Below, one piece after another: positions 1 to 7,166 of a DNA stretch of 12,375 bases; position 1 is the first letter of the stretch; every line of letters begins with the position of its first letter. The notes beneath the pieces are model-generated. The model worked only from the letters and a program-made list of their open reading frames with translations, had not been told where the DNA came from and made no database searches. Position numbers and translations under genes: made by a program. Origin of the DNA: Piscinibacter sp050175855 (GTDB taxonomy: Bacteria > Pseudomonadota > Gammaproteobacteria > Burkholderiales > Burkholderiaceae_C); contig NZ_JBFXIO010000111.1 in assembly GCF_050175855.1 (NCBI RefSeq), positions 1 through 12,375 of the forward strand, written 5' to 3'.

Positions 1-128
1 ATCGGCCATGAACTCGAAAAGACGTGACGTGCACCGCCATTTCGACATCGCGCCGGCATTCGCGTGAGAAAGTGCGCGCGCAATCGGCCCCGAACCTCGA
101 GCCGGGGGCTTGACGCGACAATCCGCCC
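1..128. other. Left-edge segment without an assignable gene
   Basis: This 128-bp stretch precedes the SET-domain gene. Two short open frames touch the window edge. On the plus strand, IGHELEKT followed by TGA at 25-27 could be the tail of an upstream gene. On the minus strand, an ATG at 48-46 opens a frame to the edge reading MSKWRCTSRLFEFMAD, which could be the start of a divergent gene. Neither has a visible Shine-Dalgarno sequence or a recognisable motif, so I do not call either one. A -10-like GACAAT lies at 117-122, just before the ATG at 129. A TTGACG at 110-115 is too close to it to serve as its -35. Confidence 0.4.
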
Positions 129-605
129 ATGCCTCGACTCGACACGCTGCCCGTTGCCCCTGAACCCGCTCCCGTCACCCGCCCGCGCGGCGTGCCCGCC
201 GATCCGCAGAAGTACGCCGTGCAGGTGGCGCCGAGCCGCATCGATGGCCAGGGCGCCTTCGCCGCCGAGGCGGTGCCCGCGCGGCGCAAGATCGGCGAGA
301 TCCGCGGCGAGCCGATCAGCGTGCGCGAGGCGCGGCGCCGCGCGAAGGGCCGGCAGCGCATCATGATCGTCGAAGTGAGCGAGACGCGCGCCATCGACGC
401 CACCGACTCCGCCGACCCGCTGCGCTATACCAACCATTCCTGCCGCCCCAACGCGGTGCTGCGCATCCGCCAGGGCCGCGTGGAGTTCTACGCGATGCGC
501 GACATCGCCGCGGGCGAGGAGATCACCGTGAACTACGGCGAGACCCACCACGAGGGCAGGCTCGCCTGCCGCTGCGGCGCGCCGGGCTGCGTGGGCGCGA
601 TCTGA
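129..605 (+). CDS. SET-domain protein, putative lysine methyltransferase
   Basis: This 158-aa protein is a compact SET-domain protein. The family transfers a methyl group from S-adenosylmethionine to protein lysines. Seen in the sequence: a proline-rich N-terminus (about 1-28), a SET-N-like start with GQGAF at 40-44, the SAM-binding and pseudoknot signature NHSCRPN at 102-108, the EITVNYG segment at 131-137 that supplies the usual catalytic-region Tyr (Y136), and a post-SET cysteine cluster CRCGAPGC at 147-154. All core elements are present and nothing looks truncated. The ATG at 129 has no clear Shine-Dalgarno sequence. The exonuclease gene starts 2 bp after the stop, so the two are probably co-transcribed. 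Small bacterial SET proteins of this type have few known substrates. The fold assignment is firm; the substrate is unknown, and a nucleoid or ribosomal protein would be a guess. Confidence 0.9.
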   Translation: MPRLDTLPVAPEPAPVTRPRGVPADPQKYAVQVAPSRIDGQGAFAAEAVPARRKIGEIRGEPISVREARRRAKGRQRIMIVEVSETRAIDATDSADPLRYTNHSCRPNAVLRIRQGRVEFYAMRDIAAGEEITVNYGETHHEGRLACRCGAPGCVGAI

Positions 606-607
606 GC

Positions 608-1252
608 GTGGCCATGGGCGCGATCGCGGTCATCGACTTCGAGACCACCGGCATGTCGCCGTCGATGGGATCGCGCGCCACCGAGGTGGCGGCGGTGCTG
701 GTGGAGGACGGCCGCATCGTCGGCCGCTTCCAGAGCCTGATGAACAGCGGCGCGTGGATCCCGCCCTTCATCGAGGCGCTCACCGGCATCAGCAACGCGA
801 TGCTGGCCGATGCGCCGCCGGCACGCGCGGTGATGCACGAGGTGATGCGCTTCACCCGCGGCGTGCCGCTGGTGGCGCACAACGCCGCCTTCGACCGCGG
901 CTTCTGGCTGGCCGAAGCGGCGCGCGCCGAGTGCGAGGCCGACCCGGCGCACCGCTTCGCCTGCACCATGCTGCTGTCGCGCCGCCTCTACCCCGACGCG
1001 CCCAACCACCGCCTGGGCACGCTGGCCGACTGGCATGGCCTGCCGAAGAACGGCCGTGCCCACCGCGCCCTGGCCGACGCCGAGGTGACGGCGCACCTGC
1101 TGCTGCGCCTGCAGGCCGACCTGCGCGAGCGCCACGCCGCGCTGCTGGAAGACTGCGGCGGCGAGCCCGGCCACGACGCGCTGTGCGCGCTGCAGCGGCT
1201 GTCGCGTCGCGAGATTGCGCGCTTCAGCGCGGCGGCCGCGTCAGCGCGGTGA
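608..1252 (+). CDS. DnaQ-like 3'-5' exonuclease (DEDDh family)
   Basis: This 214-aa protein has the complete DEDDh exonuclease signature of DNA polymerase III epsilon-like proteins, which remove nucleotides from 3' ends using two metal ions. Visible motifs are ExoI VIDFETTG (D10, E12), ExoII HNAAFD (D96) and ExoIII AHRALADAE (H152, D157). The exonuclease core spans about residues 5-170. A roughly 45-residue tail rich in Ala, Arg and Leu follows, with no recognised domain, and no polymerase or helicase domain is attached. The protein is shorter than typical replicative epsilon subunits (about 240 aa) and lacks an obvious clamp-binding motif, so a repair or RNA-processing role is as likely as proofreading. 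The GTG at 608 lies 2 bp after the SET stop; an ATG at 614 is the alternative start, and neither has a good ribosome-binding site. The 3' end overlaps the opposite-strand lipoprotein gene by 29 bp. Confidence 0.9.
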   Translation: MAMGAIAVIDFETTGMSPSMGSRATEVAAVLVEDGRIVGRFQSLMNSGAWIPPFIEALTGISNAMLADAPPARAVMHEVMRFTRGVPLVAHNAAFDRGFWLAEAARAECEADPAHRFACTMLLSRRLYPDAPNHRLGTLADWHGLPKNGRAHRALADAEVTAHLLLRLQADLRERHAALLEDCGGEPGHDALCALQRLSRREIARFSAAAASAR

Positions 1253-1697
1253 GGGCGATCGAGCCTTCCTTCGTGAAGCGCACCGCACCGAAGGCGCCGC
1301 CGGCGAGCTTGCCGCGCAGCACGTAGGGCACGGCCTCGCGCGGCGTGCCGTCGGTGAACACCAGGGCCTGGCGCACCGCGTTCATCGCCGAGATGCTCAC
1401 CGGCACCACCAGCACGGTCTCGCCGTAGCGCGGCACGCTGCCGCGCTGGTCGCTCACGCCGGTGGCCAGTGTCTTGCCGTTGACCTCGAGCTCCAGCGCG
1501 GTGCCGTCGTACTCCACCGGGGCGTCGTTGGGGTTCTGCACGCGCAGCTTCACGGCCAGGCGCAACTCCAGCCCCTGGCCCTCGATCGGCTCGATGCCGA
1601 CCAGCTCCACGCGCAGCGGGTCGCGCCCCGGCAGGGCGGCGCAGCCCGCCATCAGCAGCGACAGCAGGGCGGCGAGGGCGAGCGTGAACAGGCGCAT
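1224..1697 (-). CDS. LEA_2/WHy-type domain lipoprotein
   Basis: This 157-aa protein begins with a lipoprotein signal peptide: MRLF, a hydrophobic stretch, then the lipobox LMAGC with the lipidated Cys at position 19. The mature part, about 28-155, reads as a small beta-sandwich. It contains the LRVQNPND segment (51-58) typical of LEA_2 / WHy (water stress and hypersensitive response) domains, where a beta strand leads into a conserved N-P-N turn, followed by alternating strands (VEYDGTALELEVNGKTLATG, 61-80). Bacterial members are envelope lipoproteins of unclear function; plant relatives are linked to desiccation stress. The frame stays open far upstream, but the ATG at 1697 is chosen because TGGAGG precedes it by 7 nt and the signal peptide starts there. 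Retention in the inner or outer membrane cannot be settled from sequence; residue +2 after Cys is Ala, which favours the outer membrane under the standard Lol rule. Confidence 0.85.
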   Translation of the reverse strand: MRLFTLALAALLSLLMAGCAALPGRDPLRVELVGIEPIEGQGLELRLAVKLRVQNPNDAPVEYDGTALELEVNGKTLATGVSDQRGSVPRYGETVLVVPVSISAMNAVRQALVFTDGTPREAVPYVLRGKLAGGAFGAVRFTKEGSIALTALTRPPR

Positions 1698-1704
1698 CGA
1701 GAGG

Positions 1705-1710
1705 CCTCCA
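1705..1710 (-). promoter_or_regulatory. Ribosome-binding site of the LEA_2 lipoprotein gene
   Basis: TGGAGG on the minus strand lies 7 nt before the ATG at 1697. It decides the start of this gene, whose frame otherwise runs open for nearly a kilobase upstream. Confidence 0.7.
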
Positions 1711-1826
1711 GGCGAAGGAAGTGACGCCGCCGAGTATGCGCCCGCGCCCGATCGACCCCGGGTGACCGATTGATTCAGTTCAACACGCGGCGTGCCCAGC
1801 GGCCTACGATGGGGCCGTTGATTGCC

Positions 1827-1831
1827 GAGGG
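1827..1831 (+). promoter_or_regulatory. Ribosome-binding site of the acidic-protein gene
   Basis: GAGGG lies 6 nt before the ATG at 1838 and supports that start. Confidence 0.55.
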
Positions 1832-1837
1832 CCAGCC

Positions 1838-2164
1838 ATGAAGTCGTTGAAAGCCACGCTGAACACCCCGCCGGAGCCCGGCTTCGACGAGGCGTCGCTG
1901 GCCGACACCTCGCTGCCCGACGACGGCAGCCTGGTGCGCCACCCCGACGGCTACTACTGGGTCGCGCCCGACGGCCACCAGGAGTTCGGCCCCTTCGCCA
2001 CCGCCGAGGAGGCGCTGGCCGACATGAACGCCGGCAGCGACGAGGCGCCCGAACCCGGCGAGACGCTGCAGGAGGCCGAGCAGGAGCTGGGCCTGGCCGA
2101 CTGGGTGGACGCCGATACCGGCGAACTCGCCGAGGGCACCGGCACCCGGCTCGAGGACCACTGA
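1838..2164 (+). CDS. Small, very acidic protein of unknown function
   Basis: This 108-aa protein has no signal peptide or membrane segment and is probably cytosolic. It contains 26 Asp/Glu residues against 4 Lys/Arg, so its isoelectric point is very low. The central segment (about 34-62) reads HPDGYYWVAPDGHQEFGPF followed by a short helix ATAEEALADM. The spacing of aromatic residues, the central turn Asp-Gly and the Gly-Pro-Phe resemble GYF_2-type modules, which bind proline-rich peptides; this resemblance is inference from pattern only. The tail (about 90-108) has WVDADTGELAEG and ends LEDH. I recognise the style of the protein from other Burkholderiales but cannot name a family. The start is supported by GAGGG 6 nt upstream. 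It converges on the radical SAM gene with a 9-bp gap and no visible terminator between them. Confidence 0.8.
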   Translation: MKSLKATLNTPPEPGFDEASLADTSLPDDGSLVRHPDGYYWVAPDGHQEFGPFATAEEALADMNAGSDEAPEPGETLQEAEQELGLADWVDADTGELAEGTGTRLEDH

Positions 2165-2173
2165 GCCGCAGCG

Positions 2174-3279
<1,106 letters not shown>

Positions 3280-3283
<4 letters not shown>

Positions 3284-4623
3284 GGTCGCAGCTCCGCGAA
3301 CTTGCGCACGCGGTAGCGCGCCAGGCGCAGCGCCTCGGTCCAGAAGTCCTCCGGCAGGCCGGCCTTGCGCTTGAGCGCGGCCAGGAAGTCGACCGGCGCG
3401 GGCAGCTGCTCCCACACCTGCGGCAGGAAGGTGGCGTGACGGCCGCGGTACTCGAGGACCACGCCGTCGACACCGGGCTGCAGCGCACGCAGCGCCTCGG
3501 CCTCGCTGGACGCGGCGATCGGCTCGCTGGGATCCAGCAGCGAGACCTCGATCTCGAGCGACTCGAACTCCCAGGCGGCCAGCGGCGCGAAGCGGCTGTC
3601 GCGGAAGGCGGCGCCCAGCGCGTGCAGGCGCACGTCGTGCGCCAGCGGGCGCTGGGCCTCGAGCGTGCCGATGCAGCCGCGCAGCTCGCCGCCGCGGCGC
3701 AGCGTCACGAAGGTGGCGCCGGGTTCGTCCAGCGCGTGGTGGCCCGGCTCCGGGCCGGTGGGCAGGCCGAGTGCGTCGGCGATGGCATTGCGCGCTCGGG
3801 CAAGCAGCGCCGCGCCGAGCGGATCGGGGGACTCGAACGCCACCGCGGCGTAGCCGACCACGCGCGCGCGGTCGCCGGCGGTATCGCCGGAGTTGCGCAG
3901 GTCGAGCAGGCGAGGCTGCAGGCCGTGCCGGCGCGCCGCCAGCAGCGCGCCGCCCAGCGGCGTGGCGCCGCAGGCCTGCTCGTGGGCCAGCGCGGGGTCG
4001 AGGTGCAGCACCTGGTCGATCGTGGCGCGGTCCGACGCCTGGGCCTGTGCGTAGGGCAGGTAGTGCGACAGGTCGGAGCTGATCAGGATGAGCGTCTCGT
4101 CGCCGCCCCACAGCCGCTCGATCACCTCGGCCACTTCGGCGGGCGAGGCGTGGCCCACCACCAGCGGCACCAGGGTGAAGTCACCCAGCAACGACTGCAG
4201 GAACGGCAGCTGCACTTCCAGCGAATGCTCGGTCGCATGGGCGTCGTCGCGGCGGCTCAGCTGCGGCAGATCGGCGAGCGAGGCGATCGCGGCCTGGTCG
4301 ACGGCCACGCGGCCGAGCGGGGTCTCGAAGGCCGAGGCGGTCGGCGCCGCCAGGCCGCGCAGCGCGACCCGGTGCGCCGGGCCGAGCAGCACGACGCGGC
4401 GGATGCGGCCGCGTGCGCCGGCCAGGGTGGCATAGGCGTGCGCCGCGACCGGCCCCGAGTACACATAGCCGGCATGCGGAACCAGCAGCATCTTCGGCGG
4501 GAGCTGCGTCGACCCGGCCTTCACGGCGGCGAGCTCACCGTCGATCTGCGTGCGCAGCACCGCGGCCTGGCCCGGATAGAACAGGCCGGCGACGGCGGCG
4601 GGGCGGACGGTGGACGGTGTCAT
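3280..4623 (-). CDS. amrB/amrA: Fused Memo-AMMECR1 protein (AmmeMemoRadiSam proteins B and A)
   Basis: This 447-aa protein joins two domains. Residues 1 to about 266 are a Memo domain, whose fold is related to class III extradiol dioxygenases. The metal-site residues known from human MEMO1 are all matched: PHAGY (H50), EHSLEVQLPF (H133), SSDLSHY (D184, H187) and ACGATP (C218). Residues about 270-447 are an AMMECR1 domain with its invariant LRGCIGT at 314-320 and later DSRFAPL and KAGLPEDFW. In many genomes these are separate genes; here they share one chain with a short linker. The frame is open upstream to 4668, but the ATG at 4623 is chosen: AGGAG lies 6 nt before it, and TVRPAAVAGLFYPG is the usual Memo N-terminus. 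There is no signal peptide, so it acts in the cytosol. The radical SAM gene follows with a GTGA overlap. Substrate and reaction are not settled, as far as I know. Confidence 0.93.
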
Positions 4624-4629
4624 GGCAAT

Positions 4630-4634
4630 CTCCT
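4630..4634 (-). promoter_or_regulatory. Ribosome-binding site of the Memo-AMMECR1 gene
   Basis: AGGAG on the minus strand lies 6 nt before the ATG at 4623. It decides between that start and an in-frame ATG at 4668, which would overlap nothing useful and adds 15 residues unlike the family. Confidence 0.75.
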
Positions 4635-4684
4635 GGCACGCACGTGGGCACGCAGGGCGCAAGATCAAGGGCGGGCAGCCGCTT

Positions 4685-6205
4685 TCAGAGTCGTCTCACC
4701 AGGGCCGCGCAGCGGCGCGCCACGGTCGCGCGGTCGGCGTCGGTGTCCAGCCGCAGCGCGGCCTCCTCGGAGGCCGGGATCTCGCAGACGCGCAGCTGCA
4801 ACGAGAGCACCTCCTGCCCGGCGTCGGAGGCGTCGAGGCCCGCGGCGGCGCGGCGGGCGATGCGTGCGCGCAGCACCGACTCCGGGGCCACGCACTCGAC
4901 GAGGCGGAAGTCGGCGCCGTGCAGCGCGGCGAGGGCACGCAGGTCGTCGCGCTCGTGGCGGCGCAGCGCCGCCGCGTCGACGATCACGTTCAACCCGGCC
5001 GCCAGCAGCGTGCCGGCGAGCGAGCCAAGCCGCGCGTAGGTGCGCCGGGTCATCGCGGCGCCGTAAAGCCGTGCGGTTTGCTCCGGCGTGGGGCGTGCGG
5101 TGGCCGCCAGGCCGGCCAGCCGCTTGCGCTCGACGTCGGAGCGCACGCGCACCGCGCCGAGCCCCTGCAGCAGCTCCAGCGCCACCGTGCTCTTGCCCGA
5201 GCCCGACAGGCCGCAGGTCAGCAGCAGCAGCGGCCGCGGGCGGCACAGGTGGGCGAGCGCGCCGGCCACGCGCAGGTCGCGCTGCAGCGCGTCGTCGTCG
5301 CTGCGGATCGCCGCCACCTGGGCACGCACCAGCGCGCGGTAGACGGCGAAGAAGGGCAGCAGCGCCAGCCCGGCGAAATCGCCGCCGCGCTCGGCGTAGC
5401 CGCTGGCGAAGCGCCAGGCGCCGCGCGGCAGGCCGTGGCGCCACAGGTCCATGAAGACGAAGGCGGCGTCGGCCATCGTGTCGGTGTGGCGCAGCGCCGG
5501 GTTGAACTCGATGCCGTCGAAGGGCAGCGGCTCGCCATCGACACGCACGATGTTGCCCAGGTGCAGGTCGCCGTGGCCTTCGCGCACGAAGCCCTGTGCG
5601 CGGCGCAGCGCCAGCAGCGGCGCGATGCGCTCGAACTCGCGTTCGGTCCAGTCGTGCAGGTCCGTTGGGGCCCGGGCGCCGAGCGCGGCGAAGTTGGCGC
5701 GCGCCCAGGCGAGCACGCCGGCCGGATCTCCCCAGGCGGCCGGCGAGGCGGGCAGCGCGGTGTGGAAGTCGGCCACGCAGCTTGCGAGTGCGTCGATGTC
5801 GCCGTCGGCCAGCGCGCCGTGCGTGGCCAGGCGGTCGAGCAGCTGGTCGTTGTCGAAGCGGCGCATGCGCAGCAGCCAGTCGATCGCCCCGTCGCTCTCG
5901 TCCGGCTCGCCGATGCGCGGGGCCTCGGGCGAGCCCCGCACCGGCCGCACCTCCAGGTAGAGCTGCGGCGCGGTGCGCCGGTTCAGGCGCAGTTCCTCCT
6001 CGCAGTCGCGCCGGCGCGCGGCGGCGCTGGCGAAGTCGAGGAAGGGCAGGCTCAGCGGCTTGCGCAGCTTGTCGGCGAAGCCGCCGTGCAGCAGCAGCGT
6101 GGAGATGTGCGTCTCGATGCGCTCGGTCTGCGGCCCGAGCGTGGCCTGCAGCGCCGCCACCATCGTGCGGTGCTGCTCGAGCGTCAGGTCGCGGGCGGAG
6201 TCCAC
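4685..6205 (-). CDS. Two-domain kinase: aminoglycoside-phosphotransferase fold plus P-loop (AAA_33-type) kinase
   Basis: This protein, about 506 aa from the GTG at 6205, fuses two phosphotransferase folds. The N-terminal part (about 10-315) has the APH signature GHGDLHLGN (210-218, catalytic D213, metal-binding N218) and FDGIEF (229-234, D230 replacing the DFG Asp). The C-terminal part (about 325-506) has a Walker A motif GLSGSGKST (332-340, K338) and RSDVERKRL (355-363), as in P-loop kinases of the gluconate-kinase/zeta-toxin-like group. Such fusions (COG2187 plus COG0645) are widespread; the substrate is unknown. The upstream hydrolase ends 10 bp before this GTG. An ATG at 6256 would add 17 residues and overlap the hydrolase by 41 bp, and one at 6163 would cut conserved-looking sequence; the start is therefore uncertain. 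It lies 61 bp upstream of the Memo-AMMECR1 gene in the same direction. Confidence 0.88.
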   Translation of the reverse strand: MDSARDLTLEQHRTMVAALQATLGPQTERIETHISTLLLHGGFADKLRKPLSLPFLDFASAAARRRDCEEELRLNRRTAPQLYLEVRPVRGSPEAPRIGEPDESDGAIDWLLRMRRFDNDQLLDRLATHGALADGDIDALASCVADFHTALPASPAAWGDPAGVLAWARANFAALGARAPTDLHDWTEREFERIAPLLALRRAQGFVREGHGDLHLGNIVRVDGEPLPFDGIEFNPALRHTDTMADAAFVFMDLWRHGLPRGAWRFASGYAERGGDFAGLALLPFFAVYRALVRAQVAAIRSDDDALQRDLRVAGALAHLCRPRPLLLLTCGLSGSGKSTVALELLQGLGAVRVRSDVERKRLAGLAATARPTPEQTARLYGAAMTRRTYARLGSLAGTLLAAGLNVIVDAAALRRHERDDLRALAALHGADFRLVECVAPESVLRARIARRAAAGLDASDAGQEVLSLQLRVCEIPASEEAALRLDTDADRATVARRCAALVRRL

Positions 6206-6215
6206 CCGCGCGAGG

Positions 6216-7166
6216 TTACAGCCCGCTGCGGGTGAAGCGCGCGACGATGCCGGCAAACTGCGCCGGCCATTGACGGATCGCAGCCTCGTCGCCCTCGAAC
6301 ACCCGCTTCAGGAAGGCCACCGACAGCGCGCGAGTCGCCTCCTTGACCTGCGGGTTGAGCGTGGCGCCGCCGGTGCCGCGCCGGTCGGTGAAGATGCTGT
6401 GCGAGCCGCCCTCGAACACCGCCAGTGCCTTGGCGCGGCTGCCGGTGGCCTCGAACACGCTGACGCGGTCCTGCGCATCGGAGTAGTAGCCGGGGATGCG
6501 GATCACGTCTTCGGTGGCGGTCACGTGCAGCGTCGGCACGGTGACGTGCGCGAGGATGCCCGCCGGGTCGCTCTCGCCGTAGAAGGGCGGGGCCGACAGC
6601 ACGATCGCCGCCTTGATGCGCGGGTCGCGGAAGTCGACGGTCAGGCCCTGTCGTTCAAGCCGGGCGCCGGCGGCCAGCAGCGTGGTGTTGGCGCCGTAGG
6701 AATGGCCCGCGGCGACGATGCGCGTGGCGTCGATGCGCGGCGCCAGCGGCCCGGCCAGCAGCGTGTCGAGCGCGAAGCGCAGGTCGAGCACGCGGGCGAT
6801 GGCCTCGCCGTCCTGCGCCGCGCCCTGCAGCCGGTCGACCAGCGAGAACGGGTTGCCGCCCCACAGGCTGCGGTCGCTGCCCACGTGCTGCAGGTGCAGG
6901 CTGGCGTAGCCCTGCGCCGCCCAGTGCTCGCCGAGGTAGCGGTAGCCCATGCGCGAGCCGCCGATGCCGTGCGAGAACACCACCAGCGGCACCGGACGCG
7001 CGGCGTCGGCCTGCACCGGCAGGTACAGGCGCACCGGCACCGGGCGTTGCCGGGCGCCGTCGTGCCAGTCGAGGTCCAGCGTGGTGAAGCCGGCGGCGCC
7101 GTCGGCCCAGGCTGCCGGCGCCAGCGCAGCAGACAGCAGCAGCGCGAAGCAGGCTCGCCGCTTCAT
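6216..7166 (-). CDS. Secreted alpha/beta hydrolase (dienelactone hydrolase/PAF-acetylhydrolase-like)
   Basis: This 316-aa protein starts with a Sec signal peptide (MKRR, hydrophobic core, likely cleavage after AWA at 19-21), so it is periplasmic or secreted. The mature part is an alpha/beta hydrolase: the oxyanion-type FSHGIGG at 64-70, the nucleophile elbow AGHSYGAN at 153-160 with catalytic Ser156, a candidate acid D220 in ATEDVI, and a candidate His256 in EGGSHSIF. This arrangement fits the predicted dienelactone hydrolase/PAF-acetylhydrolase-like group, whose members cleave esters; the substrate cannot be read from sequence. The ATG at 7166 overlaps the stop of the pump gene as ATGA and has GGGAG 7 nt upstream, so it is translationally coupled to the efflux pump. 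That suggests a linked envelope task, such as acting on a compound that the pump also handles, but this is inference. Confidence 0.88.
   Translation of the reverse strand: MKRRACFALLLSAALAPAAWADGAAGFTTLDLDWHDGARQRPVPVRLYLPVQADAARPVPLVVFSHGIGGSRMGYRYLGEHWAAQGYASLHLQHVGSDRSLWGGNPFSLVDRLQGAAQDGEAIARVLDLRFALDTLLAGPLAPRIDATRIVAAGHSYGANTTLLAAGARLERQGLTVDFRDPRIKAAIVLSAPPFYGESDPAGILAHVTVPTLHVTATEDVIRIPGYYSDAQDRVSVFEATGSRAKALAVFEGGSHSIFTDRRGTGGATLNPQVKEATRALSVAFLKRVFEGDEAAIRQWPAQFAGIVARFTRSGL
7163..7166 (-). promoter_or_regulatory. ATGA stop/start overlap (translational coupling)
   Basis: The TGA stop of the RND pump gene and the ATG of the hydrolase gene share the bases ATGA on the minus strand. A GGGAG at 7178-7174, inside the pump gene, is the hydrolase ribosome-binding site. 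Confidence 0.75.

Larger units (their letters stand above)
1698..1837. promoter_or_regulatory. Divergent intergenic region with weak promoter candidates
   Basis: These 140 bp separate the leftward lipoprotein gene from the rightward acidic-protein gene, so both promoters should lie here. Locally it is less GC-rich than the genes (around 1765-1785). For the rightward gene, TACGAT at 1805-1810 could be a -10 box about 28 nt before the ATG, but no good -35 sits at 16-18 bp. For the leftward gene, CATACT on the minus strand (1738-1733) is a possible -10 box, also without a convincing -35. A short inverted repeat TTGA-N6-TCAA at 1770-1783 could be an operator, but 4-bp arms are weak evidence. Confidence 0.35.

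Noticed and set aside
3284..4111. Upstream extension of the radical SAM frame, which stays open to 4111.
   Set aside because: It overlaps the Memo-AMMECR1 gene in another frame and reads as low-complexity sequence; the GTG at 3283 fits the overlap and family length.
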